A DNA stretch of 64,000 bases, taken from positions 10,053,292 to 10,117,291 of the forward strand of contig NC_049986.1 in NCBI RefSeq assembly GCF_000003815.2. Reading direction: 5' to 3'. Below the pieces are notes generated by a model. The model was not told the DNA's origin. It saw nothing but the letters and a program-made list of their open reading frames with translations, and did no database searches. Source of the stretch: Branchiostoma floridae. Taxonomy: Eukaryota > Chordata > Leptocardii > Amphioxiformes > Branchiostomatidae. Every line of letters starts with the position of its first letter. Positions within the stretch are counted from its first letter, which is position 1. The translations under genes were made by a program, and so were the position numbers. This document shows positions 1 to 9,649 of the stretch, one piece after another.

Positions 1-349
1 CAAACTCTTAATGTCTAAGTCTATATAATACTTCTAAACAGGGAGGAAAAACAAGGCTTATGGGTCCGAATGCTTGCAAGTTTGGTGTTCTATCGGCGGC
101 AGGCTACCAGTGATGATTACATATTGCTTGTAAAGCAAACTCAAAAGCAAACGTTATCATCCAACATATATATGATTTATTTTTCATCGTTGTATGATAA
201 TCTGTTTCTCCACATCTGTGGGTTTATGAATCGATAAACCAGTTACTTATTTGGTGTTTACAATTATAGAATTCTGGCCTACTTCCCATCAAATAAGACT
301 AAGATATTTTCAAGTTAGTCTGAATACGTTTTGTGGAAATCTCACTGTT

Positions 350-604
350 GTAAGGCCCCCTTTCCACTAGACGGCGATCGCGCTGCGCTCTCACTGCGAC
401 CTAAATAGGATATGTGTAACCTTAATTTGATTTCATACTGGGTATATTATACAGCATATCAAAGTGTGACTGAGAGGACAGCAAAACACACAAAGTGTAA
501 AAAAATAGTTTCTTTTCTATACAATTCGTTGAGCGATCTGTCAAATTCTAAATGTCGCAGAGAGAGCGCGGCGAGAGCGCCGTCCTAGCGGAAAGAGGGT
601 ATAA
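350..604. mobile_element. short inverted-repeat element (MITE-like)
   Basis: About 250 bp. The left end (GGCCCCCTTTCCACTAG, then a GC-rich stretch) reappears in imperfect inverted form at the right end (CTAGCGGAAAGAGGG). The interior is AT-rich with no reading frame. TAA lies outside both ends (just before GGCCCC and just after AGAGGGTA), which would fit a 3-bp TAA target duplication of the Harbinger type. The class is inference. Confidence 0.55.
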
Positions 605-1549
605 CTGAATCATAAACCGCTGTAAAATGATATCCAAAATGTATCCAAAATAGCTTTTCAGTAATAAAAGGATGTTTACTTTTGATACTTGGTGCAAAAT
701 AGGCAAAATATAACCTTGATACTGTTGAAAGCATGTTGGTGTCACTGTTGTGTCACTGTTGTGTCACTCTTGGGGCATCTTGCCACTTATTTTTTAACTT
801 TCAAAAAACCGTCGTGCTTGCTTGTGTCACCTCTAGGTTCGCTCGCGTCACCTCTAGGTTCCGTGGGGTTGAGTCTGCGTTGTCGAACCCCGAAGCGACT
901 CAAACGTGACGCGAGTCTCGTGGGAGCGCACCTTTACCGTCACCCCAGCATGGCCCGTACCGTGCTTATTTATGTAAACATTACAACATACAAAAGCAGA
1001 ACCGACCGGGAGACATGCTACAGCGACGGTATGCAGGTAGCAAATGTTTACCATTTTGTCCCATGACCATGACCATTGCCGTGTCAGGAACAGCCAGTGC
1101 ACAAATATTCATGGCATGAATGTTTGTTTAACAGATCATTATCAGTGTTGAACATGTCAAAACAAGTCACACACATGTATATCTGTTAGATCTCAACGCT
1201 TACTTGGCAAAAAGCCATGCTTTGGAGTTACGCATTACGTCATTTAGAAGAAATAAAGACGATCTAACCCTTTTAAACAACTTCTACTTCATAATCAATA
1301 TCATAAACGTAACTAGATATGATGACTATACTGTTGGAATTGAATCAGATGGAGATCTAATGGGAATGTGTTGCTATCGTGTAGTAAACTCGATACCCTA
1401 TGGCACGCTAGAGGCCCTGCTCCACCATTTGCATAAATACTAGGAGTCCTTTAAGTTCCGTTCGAGACGTGATAAAAATTTCGAGGTCATGTGCCATCAT
1501 GGTGTCCGACTTGTGGTCAGTAAGGGTCCCGGCGTGTACTACGATATCG
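605..1549. other. no recognisable gene
   Basis: Only short open frames without recognisable domains or splice context are seen. A stretch near 750-900 has short repeats (tgtcactgttg three times; cacctctaggttc twice). Nothing supports a gene. Confidence 0.5.
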
Positions 1550-1642
1550 TTTCAACCGCGAACTTAAAACACCGCGAAACAATCCTTTCCGTTCCTACCG
1601 TGAAATTTTATCCCCGTGAAAATAAATGAATGTACAGTATAA
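1550..1642 (-). repeat. CGCGGT-type dispersed repeat, fragment
   Basis: This reads, on the opposite strand, like the element at 62876-63058: both contain runs such as TTTAAGTTCGCGG and TTTCACGGTA. It is a partial copy of a short interspersed element without coding capacity. Confidence 0.6.
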
Positions 1643-1981
1643 AACGAGCCATATCAGGGTACTTCATGGCTTTTTTGGGTTCGGGAACATGATAAATCAG
1701 GTAGTGATGGAGGTAAGTTATGGAGACTTTTTGTGTAGCTGTGAGCCTGTGTGAAAACCACACATAGCTGTCATAATGTCTTGTTTCTAGATATATTTTC
1801 AATATGCATGACGTAGTCCTGCATCCACGTGTCCTATGTATTAAACGGCGTCACATATGTGGGTGCTGGTAACCCCCATACAGAGCCTTTTTCATTGTGT
1901 ACGATATACTAGATATACGCAGTGATCTAGTTAGGTACCTACTTAATGACGTTAAAGAGCACAAATAAAAAAAGTGTAAAA

Positions 1982-2200
1982 TCAAGGTAATTCATTTTCA
2001 GGTATCCTCATATCCCCCATGTAGAGCCCAAATTAACATTTCCAATCAGTTATGATATTTTTCACTGTTAAGTATGATTTACAAGATGACAGGAGCAAAA
2101 TGATGTGTCAGCGAACTTGACTCCCTGCTGTTCTTTGCTTGAAACATAACTGAGTACACCCTTAGCAACGGCCTTAGCAACAGTTTTATTTATCTATTTT
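1982..2200 (+). repeat. dispersed repeat, copy 1 (partner at 15033-15250)
   Basis: It begins ATCAAGGTAATTCATTTTCA and runs with only scattered differences parallel to 15033-15250. Both copies end in a run of AGCAACGGCCT-like motifs. It is noncoding. The two copies flank the retrotransposon and the left inverted-repeat arm. Confidence 0.75.
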
Positions 2201-2494
2201 TATTTTTTGCTAAGGCCATGTTGATTTGATTATATGGATGACATCCGCGCTCGCACCAATTTTCGGCCATTTCCAAAAAAAAAGTTTTCGACCACACAAT
2301 AAATTGTGCAAAGCAGCTGTAAAATGAGCACATATATACCATAGATTGAAAAAAAAAAAACTATCAGAAAACAGATAACCAATGCCATCGACTGTCAAAA
2401 TAAATCTAAAGTCAAAGAATAAGATGTGGAAGGACAGAACAAAAAAAATCTATTGTTGGTAGGGGGAGGTACCAGTACAGAAAATTCAGGTCCA

Positions 2495-3051
2495 GAGGCC
2501 ATTTTCAGGCTCTTTTGCTGGTGTCAAGCCTGCTGAAAACTCACAAAGTTTGTCCTTGGAACGGTTTTGTAATCAAGTCAAAGCTCACGGACAGGACGAT
2601 TGAAGTAGATTTTATTTGGTGATGTTTATCTTTCTAACTATATTGGAGATGTGTGAAGCAGCTTGGTCTGACATAGGTGTGAAACCTTCCTGATCCTTGC
2701 GACAATGTGCAATGATTCATGCCTTTGGAACTTTTTCTGTACCCTCTACACTGTCTGACCGTCTGGAAAAAAATGTTCACTTTGCATTGAGAGCATTTTA
2801 AAGAATCTTGAGACTTATCAAAATGATCTCAAGATTCTCATGAAAAATCTCAAGATTAACTCAATACATCTCAAGATTTACCACAAAATTTCAAGACTTT
2901 TGGAAGAAATCTCAAGATTTTTCGATTTTCAACGAGGCTCTAAGACCCCCGCTGGGGTCCATAAGATCCGTTGAGTATCAGAGAAGTTTTTCACAAAATA
3001 TCAGCAGTGTAAGTTTAAGCTGTAAGAGGCTACAAGCATTTGTCCAAAGTG
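2495..3051 (+). repeat. left arm of large inverted repeat, outer part
   Basis: This stretch is the reverse complement, with moderate divergence, of 18420-19015, and again of the second copy near 23480-24090. It contains a run of about 25-bp steps built on TCTCAAGATT (2800-2930) that is also present in the other arms. The arm is interrupted at 3051/3052 by the retrotransposon and resumes at 14220. Confidence 0.85.
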
Positions 3052-3222
3052 CTATTCTAATTGGGTCATGTGGACGTCCCCGAGCTGATTGCGCATTCGT
3101 TAAGAATCGGAATTAGGTTGGGGACAGTCCACGTGACCTTTAGACACAGGTGCACATCCTCACCTGTTGATAGAGTATTTATTGCATAGGGAAAACGTGT
3201 GTTTAACCATTTTGGAGGAGAG
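3052..3222 (+). repeat. split direct repeat A1
   Basis: 171 bp, identical to A2 at 13798-13968. It starts with the core CTATTCT and contains an imperfect hairpin (3066-3081 pairing with 3120-3136) around GTGGAC-GTCCCC. It also holds a TATA-like box and probably the promoter. Confidence 0.93.
3176..3182 (+). promoter_or_regulatory. TATA-like box in repeat A1
   Basis: TATTTAT lies about 75 bp upstream of the first in-frame ATG (3255) of the leader exon. Placement inside a terminal repeat suits a retrotransposon promoter. No transcription start can be seen; the assignment is inference. Confidence 0.4.
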
Positions 3223-3254
3223 CAGCCTGAGTGCGTGTCGTGTAGCAGCGCGTG

Positions 3255-3665
3255 ATGATACGGCCACGTTTACCTCAGCAGGCTCCCGCGGCGCCGGCAC
3301 GTCAGCCGGCGGCCGCGGGGGCTGGGGCTGGGCAGCTTCCAGGAGCAGGCCTTGCTCCGCAGGCACCGGTAGGAGTACAGCAGGCCGCGGTGCCGGGTTT
3401 GGTTCCAGCCCCGGCAGCTTTGCAGCCAGGCGGTGGGGTACAGCAGGCCGGTGCCGGTCCCTTTCAGCAGCCCCCGGCAGTTCAGCCAGCAGGAGGAGTG
3501 GCTCAGCAGGCCGCGGCAGGCCTAGGAGGTGCTGCCCAGCAGGCCGCCGCGGTACAGCAGCCGGTTGGTGGGGTTCAGCAGCCTGCGCTAATCCCCGGGG
3601 GTGTGGGTCAGCAGGCCGCCGCTGGGCTGCAGCCCGGTCAGCAAGGGGTGCCTGGAGTCCAGGAG
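3255..3665 (+). CDS. leader exon of the retrotransposon (Gln/Pro/Ala/Gly-rich)
   Basis: 137 codons starting at ATG 3255, ending in VQE immediately before a donor GAG|GTGAG. The predicted peptide is low in complexity, with repeated GGVQQ and QQAAAGL motifs. It is much more GC-rich than the sequence after the donor. The exon ends in phase 0. It therefore joins in frame to the Gag body at 5684, and equally well to the RT body at 9650 or the recombinase body at 12128. Another open frame covers the same DNA from 3167, but it leaves the donor in phase 1 and fits no acceptor. The role of the leader is unknown; a structural N-terminal region of Gag is plausible. An alternative view is that it belongs to Gag only. 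Confidence 0.75.
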
Positions 3666-3784
3666 GTGAGATTTCTTTCTTGGATTGTTTTCAGGTTTTT
3701 GTAGAGCTTTGTTGTTCTTGTATTGTTTGTTTCTGGTTCATGGTGGCTAACCATTTGTAACTGTTTTATTTTTCTACGCAGTAT

Positions 3785-4600
3785 GTTCGTTAGTGCAGGT
3801 TTTTGGTTTATGTGGAGGTTTCCCATTATTTGCAATGATGTTTTGTTTTTTGTAGTGGTTAACTACTAGTATGTAATGTTTCGTTTGTATGTAGGTTGTC
3901 AACTAGCAAAGTTTATTCGTTTGTGTGGAGGGTATCCATTTTGGTTTGTGGTTTTTGTTTTGCGGTGGCTAACCGCAAGTAATTGTTTTTATCGTTCCGT
4001 GGACGTTAGTTTTCCAATAGTAAAGTTTCTTCTTTTATGTGGAGGATATCCACGAGTTTCTCTTTTGTGGTGGTTAACTACTGGTAATTGCTTTGGTTTT
4101 ATGTGGAGGTTTTCCACTAGTATTCCTTTTGTGGTGGTTAACCACTAGTAATTCTTTTCGTTTCCGTGGACGTTATTTACTAGTAAAGTTTCTTCTTCTA
4201 TGTGGAGGATATCCAGTAATATTCCTTTTGTGGTGGTTAACCACTAGTAATTCTTTTCGTTTCCGTGGACGTTATTTACTAGTAAAGTTTCTTCTTCTAT
4301 GTGGAGGATATCCAGTAATATTTCTTTTGTGGTGGCTAACCACTAGTAATTGATTTTTTGTTTCCTGGGTGTTTTCCACTAGTAAAGTTTCGTCTTTTAT
4401 GTGGAGGTTTTCAACTAGTATTTGTTTCGTGGTGGCTAGCCACTAATAGTTTTTCAGTTCTGTGGTCGTTATCCGTTAGTAATATTTTTAAGTGGTGGTT
4501 AACTACTAGTAGTTGTTTTATTATTTAGTGGAGATTTTCCGCTAGTAAATTTTTAGTAGTTTTATGGGGGTTATCCATTGGTTATGTTTTATAGTTATGC
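3785..4600 (+). repeat. array of short palindromes with 99-bp tandem units
   Basis: Two almost identical 99-bp units (4131-4229 and 4230-4328) lie inside a longer degenerate array. The array alternates palindromic words such as GTGGTTAACCACTAGTAA and TGGAGGATATCCA. Each word can fold on itself. Other copies of the words occur from about 3800 to 4600 with irregular spacing. Confidence 0.85.
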
Positions 4601-4687
4601 AGAGGGTATCTGCATTACAGGTTTTCATCTGGCGTCTTTTAAAATTTCTGACATCCATGTGGTGGATAATTGACTTTAGCAGTTTTG

Positions 4688-4862
4688 TTTGCGTGTGGTT
4701 TACAGCTGTTCGCTAGAATTCAATATGGCGCAGGTGGCGCATAATTTGTTACCCCTGGCGGATAATTAATTTTATCAGTTTTGTTTTTGTATGGTTTACA
4801 GCTGTTCGCTGGAATTCAATATGGCGCAGGTGGCGCATAATTTGTCTCCCCTGGCGACCATG
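4688..4862 (+). repeat. twofold tandem repeat
   Basis: Two consecutive copies of a unit of about 105 bp, each containing GGTTTACAGCTGTTCGCT followed by ATGGCGCAGGTGGCGCATAA. It is noncoding and lies inside the first intron of the element. Confidence 0.8.
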
Positions 4863-5683
4863 TGCTGATTGATTCCTTTTAACGGTGGTTTTGGCGTGTG
4901 CTACATTTGTGCGTGTTTTATCTAACTTGGTTTGATTTTAGTTGGAAAGCAGGTAATGTTAAAACTGATTTTATGAAGGATTTTGTTGTTTTTGATGGAT
5001 TTCGTTGGTGTGCAAGTGTTTATATGGAGGGTATTTATTTGTATTTGAAGTGTTTATTTGGAAAGGCTACTGTGTTTTAGTATACTATGCGGTATGAAGT
5101 ATCCAATTGTAGGAATTCAGTGTTGATTTGTAATTACCATTTTTATAGTGGTGGTGTTTATATGTAGTATTTGTTTTTTCTTGTTGCTGTGTGGATATTT
5201 TTCTGTTTTGCATGGACTGCTGTTTGTGTTTTTTCCGTTTGTATGACTTTAGTTTTGTTTGGTTGTTTTCATGTTTTGTAGTGTGTTTTATAGGAGTAAG
5301 GTTTTTTATTCTTTGTTTCATATTGGGAAAGTTCGACGACGGGCACCGGGGTTTCCTATTATTACCCTTCTACTTCGGTAGGCCCACCAACCGGGGGTTG
5401 GTGCTCGTCCTAGGGCTGACCCTGAGTTTTTAGAAGTGTAATTGTGTTTTCTGTGTCTACTTTGTTGTTAGTTTGTTTTTGGTTGTGTAATTCGCTTTGT
5501 TATCTCTTTGTATTATCTTTTTTTTACCCTGTTGGGGAGTGGTGTATTTTAATTGGGGTTTTTGTTCTTTACACTTCTCAGGGTCCGCCTTGGGGCGAGT
5601 GTTTTAAGTTTGGAAATGTGACGACAGTATTTTTTAATAAGAGTTGATGTTGATTGTTGTTTCCTTTTTTATGTGTTTTTTAG

Positions 5684-6511
5684 ACGGTTCGGCAATTAAG
5701 AGAGGAGCTGGATAGAATGGCTGCAGTACGGGCTCTTGAGAGGGTAGATGAGGCCAAGCTGCTAGTCTTGGAGGAGGCGAGGACGCCTCCACCACTCTTC
5801 TCGGCAGCAAAGGTTTTAGCGGCCTTAAACTCATTGGAAGAGAGAGCGAAGGTGGTTAATCACGTTAATCTTCCAACATTCACAGCTACAGTCAACGAAG
5901 CCAGAGTGTTTTATTTCCACCCCGCATTAGGTAAAATGGTTCAGCGTGCTTTAGGCCCGCGAGAAGACGAGGCTGTGGCAAAGAAGTTTAACGCGGTGGC
6001 TTCTGCTTCTAATTCTCAGTCGTTTGCTCAGCTTCAACCTCCTGTGGCCCCTCAGCTTCAACCTCCTGTGGCCCCTCAGCTTCAGCCTCCTGTCGTCTCT
6101 CAGTTTCAACATCCGGGGGTCTCTCAGTTCCAGACTCCTGCGGTCCCTCAGTTTCAACATCCGGGGGTTCCTCAGTTCCAGTCTCCTGCGGTCCCGCAGT
6201 TTCATCATCCGGGGGTTCCTCAGTTCCAGTCTCCTGCGGTCCCTCAGTTTCAACCTTCCGGGGTCCCTCAGTTTCAACCTCCTGTGTTTCCACAGTTTCA
6301 ACCTCCTGCGTTCCCTCACTTTCAACCTCCGGCGCCCACTGCTCCGTTTTTGGCGGGAGGTTCTTCGGGTGATTGGGAGGGTAGGTGTTTCTTGTGTGGG
6401 GGCGAGGGACACTATAAGAGTAGGTGCCCTTCTAATAAAGGTGTTAGAGCCCCGGCTCAACGTCCCTCTCCTTGGGGTCGGGGGAGGGGAAGGGGTTTTG
6501 GACCACGTTGA
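5684..6511 (+). CDS. Gag-like protein body with zinc knuckle
   Basis: 275 codons after the acceptor at 5683, ending in TGA at 6509-6511. With the 137-residue leader the protein would be about 412 residues. The N-terminal third (from TVRQLREELDR) is charged and probably helical. The middle is a run of about a dozen repeats of the type P-x-F-Q-P/H-P-x-V. Near the C-terminus is one CX2CX4HX4C zinc knuckle (C-FL-C-GGEG-H-YKSR-C), followed by a basic, Gly/Arg-rich tail. Zinc knuckles of this type bind nucleic acid in Gag proteins. An internal ATG exists at 5717, but the frame is open back to the acceptor. Products probably package the element RNA; that is inference from the family. Confidence 0.82.
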   Translation, partial: TVRQLREELDRMAAVRALERVDEAKLLVLEEARTPPPLFSAAKVLAALNSLEERAKVVNHVNLPTFTATVNEARVFYFHPALGKMVQRALGPREDEAVAKKFNAVASASNSQSFAQLQPPVAPQLQPPVAPQLQPPVVSQFQHPGVSQFQTPAVPQFQHPGVPQFQSPAVPQFHHPGVPQFQSPAVPQFQPSGVPQFQPPVFPQFQPPAFPHFQPPAPTAPFLAGGSSGDWEGRCFLCGGEGHYKSRCPSNKGVRAPAQRPSPWGRGRGRGFGPR

Positions 6512-9500
6512 TGTGCGAACCCTGCCGTATTGCGTATAACGCTGGTTGCTCTCCGTTATTAGTGTTTGGAACTTTTCTGTTATTGTGTCATTAATTTATT
6601 TTTCTATGATGTTTGCATTGTATACCCTTTATTTTCCATAAGAACTCTTGTTATTTTGCCTTTGTTGGTAATTGTTTCTGCTGTTTTCTCCTATTTTAGA
6701 CATTTCTGTGTTAACATTGTAAACTTTGCTGTTCCGTAAGATCTTTTTGCTCAGTGAGGTTTAACCATTAGCACTCTCCTGTTCTTTTAACAGGCATCTT
6801 TTTGAGCTATGATGTTAACAGTATGAACTCCGTTGTTGTAAACTTGAACGTTTCACATTTATTGGTTTTTGTTTTCTGCTGTTGTAAGACCTCTTGATGT
6901 TCCGAATGGTCAACAACTTTAACGATGTTTTTTTGACAGAAAAGTTTGAATATTCAATGATGTTAGTAAGCGTGAACTCCCCTATTGCAACAATATTCGA
7001 CTTCCTTTGTATTATTAATTTTTTAGGTTCTGCTAGTTTGTAAGGGAGTGAGAGATTTGCAATGATGTTGATGAGTTTGAGTTCTGCTGTTTTTGCAAGA
7101 GAACTGTATAAGATTTGCAATGTTAGCAGTTTTTGGTATTCCTGTTTTGTATCAGAAATGTTCGTTTTCTACAATGTTATTAACTTGATGTTTGCTGTTT
7201 TGTATGAAATTCCGAGATGCCATGATGTTAGTCCATGCTGTGTTGTGTACGATTATCTCTAGGTGTTTTATGTAATGAAATTGCAGAAGTTATTTTGTTT
7301 TGTGAGTATGTCAGTATGTAACATGACTTGATTAGTGCTTGTTTTTCTAAGATCATGTTCTATCCATGGATGTGTTTTGTTTGTTGGAGAATTGAAGAAT
7401 TTTGTGAGAGGTTTTTTTTGTGGACATTGCATATTTATTTTGATTCTGGTATAGTTTGTTTTATTTTTGTTTTCTTCTTTTGTTCTCAATTTTTTGTTTT
7501 TTCTTTTGATGTAAATTTTGGTTAAAATAGTCTTGATTTCTTGTTTTATTTTTGGTATTCTTTGATAGTTATATATTTTGACTTTTGGTTATGATGGACT
7601 GGCTATGGATAACGACTTTTGAACCTATGTTTATATAGGATTTGTTGTTTTTTCTTTATTTTCTGAATAAACTCTTTTCCTGTTGGATTTGCTTGTGCTT
7701 TTCGTTGTTTGTTCTTCTCCTGGAAGAAAAAGTTTTTCCTGTAACATAGTAGATAGTAGTTTGTACAAGAAAGAGTTAAGTTTTAAAAAAATAAAAAAAG
7801 TTAAACATCTCTGTTAAAAAATACTTTAGTTCTGTTACTTTATTATTAGTAATTTAGCAGTAAGTAATTTAGCAGATAATCGTTTTTGATTTTTCAAGGA
7901 AACGAGTGTGTGTAGTTGTAATTCGTAATAGGTAATGACTCAAGGGTGTACTAGTGTGAGAGAGCTAGTTTATTCATTTTAAAACAAAAACAAAAAATCA
8001 CAGTCATGTACAAGTTTGTAGTCCTAAGACTAATTTGCCTCATACTAGGTACACAAGGGTTTATAATGTGAGGCCTTGCCTAAGTACGTCAATCAATTTT
8101 TTAATAGTCACTTTATTCCCGCTTAGCTATACATTTTTAAAGTGTGGAGTTACGCACACATATATTTTTATTTTACATTAGTAATAGTTTTATTTCAATC
8201 TAAAACAGAACTAGTGAGGAAGTTATAAAAGTGCCATCTAAAGTTTAATATGAATTTAAAAGGTCGATACAGTATGGTGGCGTAGTGTTTCTTAAAACGA
8301 GCCGTTCTACATTTTAAACTTAGTGAAGTTGTTAGTTTATCTTAGGTTTCCTGCTATGCGCCTCGCGTGGTGGTAGCCAGTTGAAGACCTCAGAATTAAC
8401 AAGTGATCTAGCAAACTTCAGGCAGTGAGCATTTCGTCTTACATGCAGTTGTTCTTTCTAGAGTTAGTTATGTGTAGTTTACACGTACACATAGGGTTGT
8501 TTTTAAGGTGAATTTGTACTTAAGTATTTTTAAAGGCAGGTAGAACATACATAGCCTTTGTAGTTGGAGGTTACAGAGTGGGTGTGACAAGGAGGTGAGG
8601 CAGTTAGAAGTGGTCTGTCCCTTCTTGAACACTCCTTCCTCCAGGAAGAATTTGGACTGTCCCCGTTTTTAACAGTCCTGTCTGCAATGGGCAATGGACT
8701 GTCCCCATCTGAATGTGGACTCTGCAGCAAGTAGAAATGGTCTAGCTCCTCGTGTATAACGCCTCCTTTGGCAGGTTTTAAGTACTTGACGTATATGTAT
8801 ACACGAGGTGCGAGGGTCGTTCGGCTAAACAAAGTTTGGTGCATGTAATAAAGCTTGCCGCCTGGTTATTTTACTGCATGCATAAGTTTTTGGATATGAC
8901 CGTCAGGATTGGCATTTTGTTACATTCCTCTGTTAATTTTTTGCATAGTGTTCATATTTAATGATAATCTTTTTGTTAACATTTATATTTGGCGGAAGGT
9001 TTTTATTGGAAGTTTTCTTTTGTTTATTTTATAACATTGAGCTCCTTCAGGGATGCATTTTTTCAGCAATTTTGCTATTTGTTTATTCTTGTGACGTTTT
9101 TAGATTCAGAGTTAATACTCTTCTTTGTTTTTATGTGTTGATAGCTTTTAAGTTTTTGATTGAGCGTTGTATTTCATCATTTTGGCGCAATTTGACAACC
9201 TATTTAACTTAAGTGCACTTTAGTTTTGCCCCTTTATGTAGTTTTGAATTGAGTAGGTGAGATAAACTCGTAGCTTGTGAGTATGTGATAGAATTGTATT
9301 GAATAAGTATAATGTTATACTCACAGATGTCTTTGGAAACAAGACCGGCCATTTGTCACTGATTGTGTCATTAAAATTCAGTATGGCGCCCCATGGTTTT
9401 TGAATGTTCAGGGGGATTGGGTAGTCCTTGCATAGGAGGGTGGTTGGTTTCTCTCATTTTATGTGGGTTGGTTTCTGCTATGTTTTTAGGTTAAGGTGAA

Positions 9501-9649
9501 ACTGGTTGTCCGGCCTTTATTTGTTCTTTTCTGTTTGTTTTTTAGCTATTTTTGGTGTTTGTGTCAGGTGTTTTCTTATCTGTGTTATGTTGTGTTTTGG
9601 GAAGGCAATCATTTTTTGGTTCTGATTGCATGTTTTTTGTTCTTTTCAG
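6512..9649 (+). other. intron-like region between Gag and RT frames
   Basis: 3.1 kb, T-rich, with no domain-bearing frame. It ends in a pyrimidine run and TTTTCAG at 9649, directly before the RT frame. It contains degenerate repeats around 6820-7260 (GATGTT...TGAACTC words), a polyadenylation-type hexamer at 7666, and two copies of TGGACTGTCCCC (8653 and 8695) complementary to repeat A. Read from the leader donor at 3665, it would be part of one long intron. Confidence 0.6.
7666..7671 (+). terminator. candidate polyadenylation hexamer for a Gag mRNA
   Basis: AATAAA, 1.15 kb after the Gag stop codon. It could end a Gag-only transcript upstream of the RT frame. The hexamer is short and the region AT-rich, so chance occurrence is likely. 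Confidence 0.3.

Larger units (their letters stand above)
3666..5683 (+). other. probable spliceosomal intron of the element
   Basis: It starts GTGAG and ends in a pyrimidine run followed by TTTTTAG at 5683. The composition is strikingly T- and G-rich on the plus strand and no coding domain is seen. Removal joins two frames in phase 0. It contains the hairpin array at 3785-4600 and a twofold tandem repeat at about 4688-4862. Confidence 0.78.

Noticed and set aside
1204-1443. 79-codon frame in the left unannotated region
   Set aside because: No recognisable domain, no splice context and no second copy to compare; not distinguishable from chance.
3167-3760. 197-codon Ser/Arg/Gly-rich frame overlapping the leader exon
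   Set aside because: Out of phase with all acceptors and produced by GC-rich repeats; the other frame gives clean phase-0 joins.
4131-4328. Spaced repeats resembling a CRISPR array
   Set aside because: Units are contiguous 99-bp tandem repeats with degenerate palindromes in a eukaryotic mobile element; no constant repeat with unique spacers.
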